This document shows, piece by piece, positions 26,166-35,041 of a DNA stretch of 64,000 bases. The notes beneath the pieces were generated by a model. The model searched no databases and was not told where the DNA came from. It saw nothing but the letters and a program-made list of their open reading frames with translations. Position 1 is the first letter of the stretch. Each line of letters begins with the position of its first letter. Both the position numbers and the translations under genes were made by a program. The stretch spans positions 13,447-77,446 of the forward strand of contig NZ_LKBT01000013.1 of the NCBI RefSeq assembly GCF_002699985.1, in the 5' to 3' direction. The stretch is from Pseudomonas sp. ICMP 561 (GTDB taxonomy: Bacteria > Pseudomonadota > Gammaproteobacteria > Pseudomonadales > Pseudomonadaceae).

Positions 26166-29100
26166 ATCCACCACCCGTTTCCGGCTACCGGCTGCTGCCC
26201 AAAGGTGCACTCAAGGCACTGGCGATGTGCGGCGCATTATCCTTGTCCTGCTGGTATGGCACGGCGCTCAGCGCAACCGTAGCGCCTGCACCTCAGGATC
26301 AACAGCAGTGGCTGCTGCAACAGGCGCGTATCGGCGAAGCCTTGTATCGCGACGATCTGGTGCGTGATGCCCTGGCGAGGCTGGAGCTGATTGATCCCAA
26401 TCATCCGCAGGTTCTGGTGGGCAAGGTTCGCCAGGCACTGGCTGATAAAAGTGCGCCGCTAAATACCGCCTGGATTGAGCAACTCATGGCCCGTTTGCGT
26501 CAGCAGGGGCCCGACTCGGCGGCGCTGCGTCAGGCAAACGCGCTGATCCGGCTTAACAGCTCGGAAGGTGCGGGGCAGTTACAGCAAGCGCGGTTGTTTG
26601 CTGCTGCCGGACGTTTCGATCAAGCGAGTGAGGCCTTTGAACAACTGTTCGGCAAAGAGCCGCCGGACTTGCCTTCTGCGCTGGAATACTGGAGCGCCCG
26701 TAGTCGCATCAGCGGCCAGCGGGCCGCCGTCATCGAGCATTTGAAAGACCTTGATCGCGACTACCCGGGCAATGCCAGCGTGCGGCAGATGCTGGTCGGC
26801 CTGTTATTTGCCGAAGGTCGTAACGATCAGGCGCTGGCGGTGCTGCATCAATTGGCAGCTGATCCTCAGGCGAGCAACAATGCCGCAGAGCGGGAATTCA
26901 TCTACCTGAACACCTTGCCGGTGAGCCCTGAAACGGCCCGAAACTGGCAGGTCTTTCTCGATTACTACCCTTATTCGTCGTTCAGAAAGGAAGCTACCCA
27001 GCGGCTGGCCGAACAGCAACGACTGCTTGCCGATCCCGCATGGCAGGCGGGGGCCCAGGCCAAGCGTCTGCTGGAACGAGACAAGGGCACTGACAGCGCC
27101 CAGGCCGAAGTGCTGTTGCGGCGCGCCGTTAAAGCCTATCCGCAAGATTCGAGTCTGTATGGTGCCTTGGGCACATCGTTGATGCGCCAGGATAAATACC
27201 CGGCAGCACTTGAGGCGTTTTCCACTGCGCTGACCAAAGAACAAGACACCTATTACATCAGCAAATGGCAGGACCTGCAGTTGCTGACCCGCAACTGGAT
27301 GATCCTTCAGCAAGGCGACGAAGCCTTGCAGCGCAAGGATTACGTGAAGGCGCGCAAGGCGTACCAGCAGGCACGAATTCTCAATCCCAAGGCTGCCGCA
27401 CCCTTGATGGGCCTGGCAGCCGTGGCCCTCGGCGAGGCCGATGATATCGGTGCCGAGGCGCTGTTACTGCAAGCACGCAAGGCTGAACCAAACAACACCA
27501 GCGTGCTGCGCGCACTGGTGCGCTTGTACCGTGGGCAGTCGAGTGCCAAAGCCGAAGCGTTTCTCGACAGCTTGCCCGCCAGTAACCAATCCGAGTTCGC
27601 CGCCTTGCGCCAGAGCTTTGAAATCGAGCGTTTGAACCTGCAGGCCGATGTGTTCAGCGAACGTTCCGATTGGGCGCAATTGATGCTGGTGCTGAAAAAA
27701 ATCCGTCAATTGGACCCGGATAATCCGTGGCTGACCTATCGCCTTGCAGCAGCCGAAATCGCATTGGGTAAACCGGTCGAAGCGGATGACGCGTTTCGCC
27801 AACTGCTGGCCCGTCAAGGCAGCAATCCTGAAGCGCGTTACGCACACGGTCTGTATCTGGCCAACCTGAATCGCGACAGCGACGTACTGAGCAGTCTCGG
27901 CCAGATTCCCGCGAAGGCCTGGACGGACAACATGCGCGAGCTGGCCGCGCGGATCAAACGCAGGCAATTGCTGGCTCAGGCGCAGCAGTTGCGTGATGCC
28001 GGGCGCGAGCCGCAGGCCATTGCATTGTTGCGGGCCAATCCGACTCTGGACGATTTCGCCACGCTGGCCGATTGGGCCATGCAGCGCGGGGACTATCCCG
28101 AGGCCGAAAGCGATTACCGCAAAGTGCTCAAGGCCGATCCTGAAAATGCCGAAGCGCAGTTGGGGCTGATCGAAGTGCAGATTGCAACGGCGCGCACGCC
28201 CCAGGCAGACGCAGCGCTGAACAGCATCGTCGTGACCCCGGCCGCTTCGGTGAGCTGGCAACGCCGTCTGGCCAACGCATGGGCCGCCGTGGGTGAAAAA
28301 GACAAGGCCAATGCGATCTTTGCCCAACTGCTGAAAACCCCACAGACCGATCCTTTGTTGTACCGCGATGCTGCCCGCCTGATGGCTAAGGATCATCCGC
28401 AACAGGCACTGGATAATTACGCCCGCAGCATGGCCTCGGCTGGCTTGATTTCACCTGCGCAAGGCAGTCCGCGGGACAACCTGGCAATGACTGGGGCCAG
28501 CCGTGCCAAGGACGCCGATGACTGGTTGCCACGCAGTCTGCGCAGTGAAGTCGACGAGCTCTATAAACAGCAGAATCCAACGGTCAATGTGTACCGCGAT
28601 TTTGCCTGGCGCACCGACAATACCGCGCCGGGGATTTCCGACCTTACTACCCAGACCACCATTTTGCGCATCGACTCCCCCTTTGCCGCGGGGCAGGGTT
28701 TTGTGCAGGCCGAGCAGGTCGATCTGCAGGCCACTGCTTTCGACACCGATGCCGACGGCCTGCACCGGGAGGCATTCGGCACCTGTGCGGTTCAGTTTCG
28801 AGACCGAACCACCGGGGCGCTGGTCGCCAACGGCTGTCGCAGCACCTCACAAAGTACCTCCGGGCCGAGCCTGGCGGTGGGCTGGAAAAACGCTCAGTGG
28901 GCCGTTGATCTGGGTCATACGCCACAAGGCTTCGAAGTTGGCAACTGGCTGGGTGGCGTCGCCTACAGAAGCGATTGGCAATCCATCGGCTGGACCCTGA
29001 CCGCCTCGCGTCGTCCGGTGAGCAACTCCGTCGTGTCCTACGCAGGTGCTGTCGATCCTGTGACCGGAACCCGCTGGGGCGGTGTGACCAGCAATGGGCT

Positions 29101-29764
29101 GACACTGAGCCTAAGCCATGACGAAGGTGGCGTTGACGGCGTATGGGCCAGCTTTGGCAGCCATTGGTTGCGTGGTACCAACGTGGTCGACAATCAGCGG
29201 CTCTCGGCAATGACCGGCTATTACTACCGTTTGATGGACCGTGCCGACGAGCGCATGCGCACCGGCCTGACCTTGATGTACTGGGGCTACGACAAGGACT
29301 TGAGTGAATACACACTGGGGCAGGGTGGTTACTACAGCCCGCAGCAGTACTATTCGATCGGTGTGCCGTTCAGTTATGCCTGGCGCAATGCCAACTGGTC
29401 CGTTCAGCTGGACAGCTCAGTGGGCTGGTCCTTCTCGAAAACCGACAGCAGCGATCTGTATCCGCTGGATGGCCCGGCTGGCAAGTTCTTCAGCCAGGCT
29501 TCGGACGCCGGACTGGATATCGATGGCAGTACCACGCTGACCAAAGCCGCGAGCAGTAGCTCTGGCGCAAGTGTTCGCTTGCAGGCATCGCTTGAACGAC
29601 GTTTGAGTGACCACCTGGTGCTTGGCTCAGGCGTCGCACTGCAACACAGCGAAGGTTATGCGCCGAGTCGCGCCATGCTTTATCTGCGTTACACCTTCGA
29701 TGTGTGGCAAGGCAATCTGCCGATGCCTATTGAAGCCGTAACGCCATACGCAGATATGCGCTGA
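26153..29764 (+). CDS. bcsC: Outer-membrane cellulose export protein BcsC
   Basis: A 1203-residue secretin-like exporter. A signal/anchor segment lies at about 20-45. Residues about 50-790 form a TPR superhelix in the periplasm (many repeats such as YPQDSSLYGALGTSLMRQDK). The last 350 residues form the BCSC_C outer-membrane barrel, ending in the aromatic-rich YLRYTFDVWQGNLP and then a short tail. E. coli BcsC has 1157 residues. It is the last gene of the operon. The following 175 bases contain a weak hairpin but no clear terminator. Confidence 0.95.
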   Translation: MQTVNPPPVSGYRLLPKGALKALAMCGALSLSCWYGTALSATVAPAPQDQQQWLLQQARIGEALYRDDLVRDALARLELIDPNHPQVLVGKVRQALADKSAPLNTAWIEQLMARLRQQGPDSAALRQANALIRLNSSEGAGQLQQARLFAAAGRFDQASEAFEQLFGKEPPDLPSALEYWSARSRISGQRAAVIEHLKDLDRDYPGNASVRQMLVGLLFAEGRNDQALAVLHQLAADPQASNNAAEREFIYLNTLPVSPETARNWQVFLDYYPYSSFRKEATQRLAEQQRLLADPAWQAGAQAKRLLERDKGTDSAQAEVLLRRAVKAYPQDSSLYGALGTSLMRQDKYPAALEAFSTALTKEQDTYYISKWQDLQLLTRNWMILQQGDEALQRKDYVKARKAYQQARILNPKAAAPLMGLAAVALGEADDIGAEALLLQARKAEPNNTSVLRALVRLYRGQSSAKAEAFLDSLPASNQSEFAALRQSFEIERLNLQADVFSERSDWAQLMLVLKKIRQLDPDNPWLTYRLAAAEIALGKPVEADDAFRQLLARQGSNPEARYAHGLYLANLNRDSDVLSSLGQIPAKAWTDNMRELAARIKRRQLLAQAQQLRDAGREPQAIALLRANPTLDDFATLADWAMQRGDYPEAESDYRKVLKADPENAEAQLGLIEVQIATARTPQADAALNSIVVTPAASVSWQRRLANAWAAVGEKDKANAIFAQLLKTPQTDPLLYRDAARLMAKDHPQQALDNYARSMASAGLISPAQGSPRDNLAMTGASRAKDADDWLPRSLRSEVDELYKQQNPTVNVYRDFAWRTDNTAPGISDLTTQTTILRIDSPFAAGQGFVQAEQVDLQATAFDTDADGLHREAFGTCAVQFRDRTTGALVANGCRSTSQSTSGPSLAVGWKNAQWAVDLGHTPQGFEVGNWLGGVAYRSDWQSIGWTLTASRRPVSNSVVSYAGAVDPVTGTRWGGVTSNGLTLSLSHDEGGVDGVWASFGSHWLRGTNVVDNQRLSAMTGYYYRLMDRADERMRTGLTLMYWGYDKDLSEYTLGQGGYYSPQQYYSIGVPFSYAWRNANWSVQLDSSVGWSFSKTDSSDLYPLDGPAGKFFSQASDAGLDIDGSTTLTKAASSSSGASVRLQASLERRLSDHLVLGSGVALQHSEGYAPSRAMLYLRYTFDVWQGNLPMPIEAVTPYADMR

Positions 29765-29768
29765 CAAA

Positions 29769-29817
29769 TCGTCGGGCGCAATCACTGTCCACACGGTCAG
29801 TGTTTCGCCCGTCGGTC
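29769..29817 (+). other. Hairpin after bcsC
   Basis: Nested arms: CGTCGGGCG/CGCCCGTCGG outside and CACTG/CAGTG inside. There is no following T-run, so it could stabilise the mRNA end or serve Rho-dependent termination rather than act as an intrinsic terminator. Confidence 0.4.
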
Positions 29818-29938
29818 GGTTTAAACCGTGCTTTATACGTGGGTATGATTTCAGGAACGTGCCGCGCTGGTTACCGTGCAGGCCATGAGTGCGCAGATCA
29901 TCGGCACTTCTACTCATGGCTATTGAAGGTAACTGGTC

Positions 29939-30310
29939 TTGGCTAAATCCCCGGTGATCGCGGTCGTCGATGACGACACGGCAGTCCGCACTGGCATCGA
30001 CAGTCTTGTTCGCTCTCTGGGTTTCGTCGCGTGCCTGTTCGCCTCGGCCGAGGATTTCCTGATCTCGCCCTTTCTGAAAACGGTTGATTGCCTCATCACC
30101 GACCTGCAAATGCCCGGCATGAGCGGCGTTGAGTTGCACGAGCACCTGAGCCGTCAGGGTCTGCAGATCCCCACTATCTTCATCACCGCCTTCCCCGAAG
30201 AGTCCGTACGCAAACGCGCCATGACCGGCAGCGCCGTGGGCTTTCTGAGCAAACCGTTTAACGCCCAGAGGCTGATCGACTGCATCGAGTCGACGTTTCC
30301 TGCGGTTTGA
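29939..30310 (+). CDS. Single-domain response regulator (FixJ-type receiver)
   Basis: A 123-residue receiver with no output domain. Acidic pocket VVDDD (9-13), phosphoacceptor Asp55 in ITDLQMPGMSG, Thr83 in FITAF and Lys105 in LSKPF are all present, so it should accept phosphate. The receiver is closest in style to FixJ-family regulators. The start is a TTG at 29939 with AAGG upstream, because the first ATG lies beyond the Asp pocket. It may act as a phosphate sink or through protein contacts. No kinase is adjacent; the nearest is at 33025-34551. Confidence 0.85.
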   Translation: MAKSPVIAVVDDDTAVRTGIDSLVRSLGFVACLFASAEDFLISPFLKTVDCLITDLQMPGMSGVELHEHLSRQGLQIPTIFITAFPEESVRKRAMTGSAVGFLSKPFNAQRLIDCIESTFPAV

Positions 30311-30350
30311 TTCCCGATAAATGACACGCTGTCGCATCGTAAACATTGGA

Positions 30351-30441
30351 CTGTAGGAGTGAGCTTGCTCGCGATAGCTTCAGGCCAGACGGTAATTTCT
30401 TAACAGGTCTACCGCTATCGCGAGCAAGCTCACTCCTGCAG
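30351..30441. repeat. REP inverted pair, GAGCTTGCTCGCGAT class
   Basis: CTGTAGGAGTGAGCTTGCTC with GCGATAG, and its inverse CTATCGCGAGCAAGCTCACTCCTGCAG about 35 bases on. Confidence 0.88.
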
Positions 30442-30504
30442 GGTCCGTGTTTGCTGTGCCACAGCGCGGCCTCTGGACGGGACGCCCATACAGGAAACAC
30501 CCTC

Positions 30505-30612
30505 GCTATGATATTTCAATATCAATATATTGTAATTTATATCTGATTTATGGATTTAAAAACAAAAATAAGGGAATTAGGTATTGATAAGGCCGAGGCT
30601 AGTCTATAGTTT
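30505..30612 (+). promoter_or_regulatory. AT-rich control region of hipBA
   Basis: Unusually AT-rich for this window. It contains the perfect palindrome CAATATATTG (30523-30532) inside a longer run of ATATT/AATAT motifs, and a poor promoter-like pair TTGATA (30584) and TATAGT (30605) with a 15-base spacer. HipB-type antitoxins repress their own operon by binding palindromes here, so an operator is expected; the exact site is a guess. Confidence 0.4.
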
Positions 30613-30647
30613 CAAGTTCCATGCAGGACTCAGCACCGGAAGACGTT

Positions 30648-30965
30648 ATGTTGGATTTAAGCTTCAGCAAGCCGAGTGAGATTGTTAAACGACTCTGTGA
30701 GCGCCTGCGCACGGAGCGTCTTGCTCAACAGATGACGCAAGCTGACGTGGCAGGTCGCGCCGGTGTGGCGACCAATACCGTTGCCAATCTTGAAGCCGGA
30801 CGCAATGTCGGGTTCGAGAGTCTTGTTCGTGTCGCGATGGTGCTTGGGCGAAGCAAGGAACTTGAAGGACTGTTCTTGCCAAAGCTGGACAGCCTCGAAG
30901 ATATCCACCGATACGAAAGCACTGCGCATCGTCATCGGGTGAGAGGGAAGTCCGGCGATGCTTGA
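30648..30965 (+). CDS. hipB: HipB-like antitoxin, XRE-family DNA-binding protein
   Basis: A 105-residue protein with an XRE helix-turn-helix at about 20-75 (MTQADVAGRAGVATNTVANL as recognition segment). It precedes hipA with an eight-base overlap, the usual antitoxin-toxin layout, so it should neutralise HipA and autorepress the operon. I use the ATG at 30648, which has GGAAG six bases upstream; an ATG nine codons earlier is possible. Length is slightly longer than E. coli HipB (88). Symbol by family and context. Confidence 0.82.
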   Translation: MLDLSFSKPSEIVKRLCERLRTERLAQQMTQADVAGRAGVATNTVANLEAGRNVGFESLVRVAMVLGRSKELEGLFLPKLDSLEDIHRYESTAHRHRVRGKSGDA

Positions 30966-32220
30966 GCAAATCAACGTCTACTACAACGGCTGGGGTGAGC
31001 GCTGGTTATGGGGCACGCTTGTGTCTACAACGGCTATCACCGGTCGCCCACAGATTGTTTTTGAGTACAGCAATGAGGCTCGGGGCAAAGGCCTGGAGTT
31101 ATCGTCCTACACCCTTCCGTTAGAGGGTGCACGCCTGCGTCGAGGATTTGCGTCACACCAGTTCGGTCTGCCAGGTCCTGTCTATGACTCATTGCCGGAT
31201 GGTTGGGGCATGCTGCTTATGGACAGGTTGTTCAAACGCCGCGGCCTCAATGTCGCACGTATCGGACCGCTAGAGCGGCTGGCTTATATTGGCAGCCATG
31301 CCATGGGCGCAATGTCGTTTGAACCCGTGGCTCCCGAGGCGCTGGAGCCGAAAGTGCATATCCCCCTTGAGCTGCTTGCGTCTGAGATTCAGGACGTTCT
31401 CAATGGCGAGGGCGGGGATTTTCTGCAGACGCTGCTGTTGGTGGGGGGCTCGCCTCAAGGTGCCAGACCCAAGGCGCTGGTCTATCGCGATCCTCAGAGC
31501 GGAGCCTTCACCACTGCTGCGGACAGCCCGGGTCTGGAAGCCTGGTTGATCAAATTCCCCGCAAAAGACGAACACCGGGAGGTATGCGCTATCGAGATGG
31601 TCTACGCCGAATGCCTCCGCATGTGCGGCATCCAGACCCCCGATACGCAGCACTTTAGTCTGCCCAATGGCCTGGCAGCCTTCGCGAGCAAACGTTTTGA
31701 TCGTATAGACGGCCAGCGTGTGCCCATGCAGAGCCTTGCGGCTTTTACCGGAGCTGATTACACGTCTCCAGGTGCGCTGGACTATGTCAACTTTTTGCGG
31801 GCAACGCAGATGTGCACCAATGATGTACGGGAGAAAGCTATTGCCTTCCAGCGTGCCGTTTTCAATATTGCGTTCAACAACCGCGACGACCATCCGAAAA
31901 ACTTCGCCTATGTCATGTCATCGTCAGGTACATGGCGACTCGCTCCTGCCTACGACGTCACATTTTGTGAGGGGCCTGGCGGTTATCACCAGATGGACGT
32001 GATGGGCGAGGCGTTGGCAATCGACCGGAATGCGCTACTCAACCTTGCAGACGAAGCAGAAGTTTCAGTAGATATAGCGGGCGAGATTATTGACAGCATT
32101 GGCGGCATCGCCAGCCAGTTTTCGGCTATAGCCGAGCGTGTATGCCCAGGCATGATCACCCCGGACACTCTGCATACGATACAAAGTCGGATCAACGAGA
32201 ATGTGGACTTGCTGCGTTAG
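30958..32220 (+). CDS. hipA: HipA-like Ser/Thr kinase toxin
   Basis: A 420-residue kinase toxin (E. coli HipA 440). The N-terminal subdomain (Couple_hipA region, about 1-110) is followed by the kinase core: LLVGGSPQGARPKAL (about 160-174), LIKFP with an ATP-site Lys (about 197-201), the catalytic loop NRDDHPKN with Asp310, and the metal-binding AYDV with Asp333. In E. coli the target is glutamyl-tRNA synthetase, which causes growth arrest and persistence; the target here is unknown. All catalytic residues are intact, so the toxin is probably active. The partner antitoxin lies directly upstream. Confidence 0.88.
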   Translation: MLEQINVYYNGWGERWLWGTLVSTTAITGRPQIVFEYSNEARGKGLELSSYTLPLEGARLRRGFASHQFGLPGPVYDSLPDGWGMLLMDRLFKRRGLNVARIGPLERLAYIGSHAMGAMSFEPVAPEALEPKVHIPLELLASEIQDVLNGEGGDFLQTLLLVGGSPQGARPKALVYRDPQSGAFTTAADSPGLEAWLIKFPAKDEHREVCAIEMVYAECLRMCGIQTPDTQHFSLPNGLAAFASKRFDRIDGQRVPMQSLAAFTGADYTSPGALDYVNFLRATQMCTNDVREKAIAFQRAVFNIAFNNRDDHPKNFAYVMSSSGTWRLAPAYDVTFCEGPGGYHQMDVMGEALAIDRNALLNLADEAEVSVDIAGEIIDSIGGIASQFSAIAERVCPGMITPDTLHTIQSRINENVDLLR

Positions 32221-32297
32221 CCGATATCGCTGTTTTCACGCAATCTTGCAGGCGAAAATCCTTTGGGGAGATTCTATGTGGCCTGCAAACACTAATT

Positions 32298-32330
32298 CGT
32301 GGGAGCGAATTTATTCGCGAAGCGTCCGGT
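32298..32330 (+). repeat. Half REP, GAATTTATTCGCGAA class
   Basis: GTGGGAGCGAATTTATTCGC followed by GAAGCG, a single copy without a partner, just after hipA. Confidence 0.55.
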
Positions 32331-32381
32331 ACATAGGATGGATCTGTGCCGTCAGGAATGCGGCCCAGACCAGGTACCACA

Positions 32382-33035
32382 TCACTTCCCCAATTCCAGC
32401 GTCTCGGCCATGCGCACCAGCTCCGCAAATGACTTTGCGTTCATTTTCTTCATGGCATGGCCGCGGTGGATTTTGACGGTGATTTCGCTCAGGCCTATTT
32501 CACCGGCGATCTGTTTGTTCATCAGGCCTGAAGCCGCCATGGCCATGATCTCTTTCTCGCGTGGCGTCAGGGTTTCGAAACGAGTGCGTATTTCATGGAC
32601 GTTCCTGTTTGCCTGCCGACCGCTTTTATCTTTTTCCAGCGCCGCAGACACCGCGTTCAGCAAGTCCTGCTCACGGAACGGTTTGGCCAGGAAGTCTACG
32701 GCACCCGCTTTCATGGCGCGTACCGTCATGGCGATGTCGCCGTGGCCGGTCATGAACACAATGGGCAGGTCGATGTTGGCGCGCACCAGTTCGTTCTGGA
32801 AATCCAGACCGCTGGTGCCTTGCAGGCGAACATCGAGTACCAGGCAACTGGGTACATCCGGCCGCTGAAACTGAGTGAAGTCGGCCACGGAAGGGAACGT
32901 CTCGACCCGTAGGCCGATGGAGCGCAGCAGGCTGCTCAACGCATCGCGCAGGGCTGCGTCGTCATCAACGATGAAAACGATCGGATCGTGGCTGATTTTG
33001 ACAGCGCTCAGGTTCATCGGATGGTCATCGTTCAT
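32382..33035 (-). CDS. FixJ/NarL-type response regulator
   Basis: A 217-residue transcription regulator. The receiver has DDD (24-26), phosphoacceptor Asp68 in LVLDVRLQGTSG and Lys in FLAKPF. A LuxR-type helix-turn-helix occupies about 155-215 (TLTPREKEIMAMAASGLMNK). It starts 11 bases inside the end of the histidine kinase gene, so the two form a co-translated two-component pair. The ATG at 33035 gives the normal receiver start; upstream codons are kinase sequence in another frame. Targets are unknown; the type resembles FixLJ-like redox or carbon-source systems. Confidence 0.9.
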   Translation of the reverse strand: MNDDHPMNLSAVKISHDPIVFIVDDDAALRDALSSLLRSIGLRVETFPSVADFTQFQRPDVPSCLVLDVRLQGTSGLDFQNELVRANIDLPIVFMTGHGDIAMTVRAMKAGAVDFLAKPFREQDLLNAVSAALEKDKSGRQANRNVHEIRTRFETLTPREKEIMAMAASGLMNKQIAGEIGLSEITVKIHRGHAMKKMNAKSFAELVRMAETLELGK

Positions 33036-34551
33036 GAGGAGGCTCTGGTTCTCCGGGGAGGGCGAAAAGCAGCACTGCCCCTTCGCCAGGCTGGCTCTGG
33101 GCCCAGATCCGGCCGCCGTGTGCGTCGATGATCGAGCGGCAGATAGACAATCCCATTCCCATGCCTTCAGGTTTTGTAGTGAAAAACGCATTGAACAGAC
33201 GTCCCATGTCGTCGGGCTGAATACCCGGCCCACTGTCGCGCACCTCTACCACCACTTCATTTTGCGACTCATGGTGCAAGCGCACGCTCATCTTGCGTAG
33301 CGAGCCCTGATTGCCGCCCATGGCCTGTATACCGTTGATCAACAGATTGACCAGTACTTGCTGCAACTGAATGCGGTCGCCCATGACCCTGGGTACATCG
33401 CGGGCGATGTCCTGCACCAGTTCGACCCGGGCGCGTTGGATTTCCCGAGCGACCAGACTCACTGAGTCCTCGATGATTTCCCGCAAGTCCACGGGGGCTC
33501 TTTGCGGGTCGGCTTTACGCGACAAGGCGCGAATACGCCGGATCACTTCACTGGCCCTGAAGGTTTCACTGAGAATGCGCTCCAGTGCCTGCGCGGCTTC
33601 GGTGATATCCGGTTCTCTGCGATTGAGCCAGCGCAGCGACGCTTCGGCGTTGGTCGTGACCGCCGCCAGAGGTTGATTCACTTCATGAGCAATCGAGGCG
33701 GTCAGTTCGCCCAGGGTCGTGACGCGGGTGACATGGGCCAGTTCGGTCTGTGAGCGGTGCAGCGCTTCTTCGGCCTGCCTGGACGCGGTCACGTCCATCA
33801 AGGCCCCGACGTATTCGCAGTTGCCGTCCTGATCGTGGGTCAGGTGCGCGAGCATGTGCAGATGTTTGATGCGTCCGTCAGGCATCAGCAGACGGTGCTC
33901 GACGCTCAGGTCAGGGGGCAGTTTTCGTGCCTGGGCAATGCAATCCAGCACGAGGGCCAGGTCATCGGGATGGGTTCTTTGCAGGACCCGGTCTATGGAC
34001 GCGTGAGCACCCGCTTCGTACTCGAAGATCCTTTGGGTTTCTTCCGACCAGTGCATCTCCAGATCAGGCACCCGAAAGCCGACGCTGCCGGTCCTGCTCA
34101 GACGCTGGGCATCAATCAAAAAAGCTTCGTTGCGACGCAATGCCTGGTGCGCCTCGGCGAGCAGGCAGACCTGCTCCTGCAACCGGTCATTGACCGCCTT
34201 GTTGCTGCGCGCCAGCACAGTGGTAATTCCGATTGCGGCGATGCTCACCAGGCAACGGGCGACGGCGGGTAACTCGGCGTCCTGGCCGTGGGTCAGCAAA
34301 AAGGAAATGATCGTCAGAAACAGGCAGCTCAAGGCGACGATAGTCAAACCATGGCGACTGAAAATGTTCACCGACAACAGAATGACCATGACATAAAGCA
34401 CCGCCACCGCAACGTCCAGTGAAGTCACCGTATCGATGATGAACACCGCAGTGGTAATGGCGACAGCGCCCAGGCGAAGCAATAAGGATGAAGCGCGGGC
34501 GTTGGGGGCTGCAGCGGCATGCCCGGCAGGCAACGTAGCGGGTGTATTCAT
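33025..34551 (-). CDS. PAS-containing membrane sensor histidine kinase
   Basis: A 508-residue kinase. Four hydrophobic helices lie at about 23-115, with almost no periplasmic loop, so it probably senses a membrane or cytoplasmic cue. A PAS/PAC domain follows (about 140-260), then HisKA with His289 in TASIAHEVNQPL and an HATPase domain (N box LVNLLINGIQAM, G1 DSGPGI, G2 GMGMGLSICRSI). The sequence after the H-box (NQPLAAV) is typical of the FixL/DctB-like HPK4 group. It is encoded upstream of, and overlapping, its regulator. Confidence 0.9.
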   Translation of the reverse strand: MNTPATLPAGHAAAAPNARASSLLLRLGAVAITTAVFIIDTVTSLDVAVAVLYVMVILLSVNIFSRHGLTIVALSCLFLTIISFLLTHGQDAELPAVARCLVSIAAIGITTVLARSNKAVNDRLQEQVCLLAEAHQALRRNEAFLIDAQRLSRTGSVGFRVPDLEMHWSEETQRIFEYEAGAHASIDRVLQRTHPDDLALVLDCIAQARKLPPDLSVEHRLLMPDGRIKHLHMLAHLTHDQDGNCEYVGALMDVTASRQAEEALHRSQTELAHVTRVTTLGELTASIAHEVNQPLAAVTTNAEASLRWLNRREPDITEAAQALERILSETFRASEVIRRIRALSRKADPQRAPVDLREIIEDSVSLVAREIQRARVELVQDIARDVPRVMGDRIQLQQVLVNLLINGIQAMGGNQGSLRKMSVRLHHESQNEVVVEVRDSGPGIQPDDMGRLFNAFFTTKPEGMGMGLSICRSIIDAHGGRIWAQSQPGEGAVLLFALPGEPEPPHER

Positions 34552-35041
34552 TGGAACGCATCATGTCCTTGAATGCTGGCCGACAACCGCACTGGACAGC
34601 TTCTGATCCTTGAATGGGCGCAACGGAAAAACAACGACGACCGCGTGCCAGTGTGAGACGAATTTTAAGCGGCGCCGTTGTTTCAACCTATAGTCAGAAT
34701 GGTTGTTTTTGGAACGCTTGTGCTTTTGCTTGAGCTTCAGCGGGCAGTAATGGCCCGTTGAAGACCCACGAATGTTTGAATCGTGAAATTTTTAAAGGGC
34801 CAATTCTCTGGCCGGTTAATTGCAGATTTATCTGCCACTGCCGATGTATGAATACATGACCACAGGTAATGCAGTGTCTGTGATGTTGCGTGAGCGAATG
34901 AGCGTATCTATTCGACGCCGATTAAATGATCCAACTGATTGTTTAATAAGGAATGTGTTCAATACGGTTCCATTTCCTCGCGAGTGAAATCAAACCCGCT
35001 GATACTTGCGCCAGAACTCTTTTGCAGTGAGAAACAATGCA
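34552..35041. other. Divergent intergenic region with small hairpins
   Basis: 490 bases between the histidine kinase (minus) and the receiver-CheX gene (plus). I see no gene. Short inverted repeats include GGGC-AGTAAT-GGCCC near 34742, GGCC-AATTCTCT-GGCC near 34798-34813, and GCAGATTTATCTGC at 34822-34835. The sequence is moderately AT-rich from about 34780 to 35000. A poor sigma-54-like match for the kinase (TGGCACG with degenerate -12) lies at 34637-34650 on the minus strand. Confidence 0.45.

Larger units (their letters stand above)
30311..30647. other. Intergenic region ahead of hipBA
   Basis: Holds a REP pair (30351-30441) and an AT-rich patch (30505-30612) that must contain the hipBA control region. 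No gene seen. Confidence 0.6.

Noticed and set aside
15885..29764. Operon as the acetylated-cellulose Wss type
   Set aside because: No wssFGHI acetylation genes; bcsE, F and G are present, which define the enterobacterial-type, pEtN-modified cellulose system.
30584..30610. Sigma-70 promoter of hipBA (TTGATA/TATAGT)
   Set aside because: The 15-base spacer is two short of optimal; mentioned in the control-region feature but not called separately.
34637..34650. Sigma-54 promoter for the histidine kinase (minus strand)
   Set aside because: TGGCACG is perfect but the -12 element reads TCGT and lacks the GC; too weak to call.
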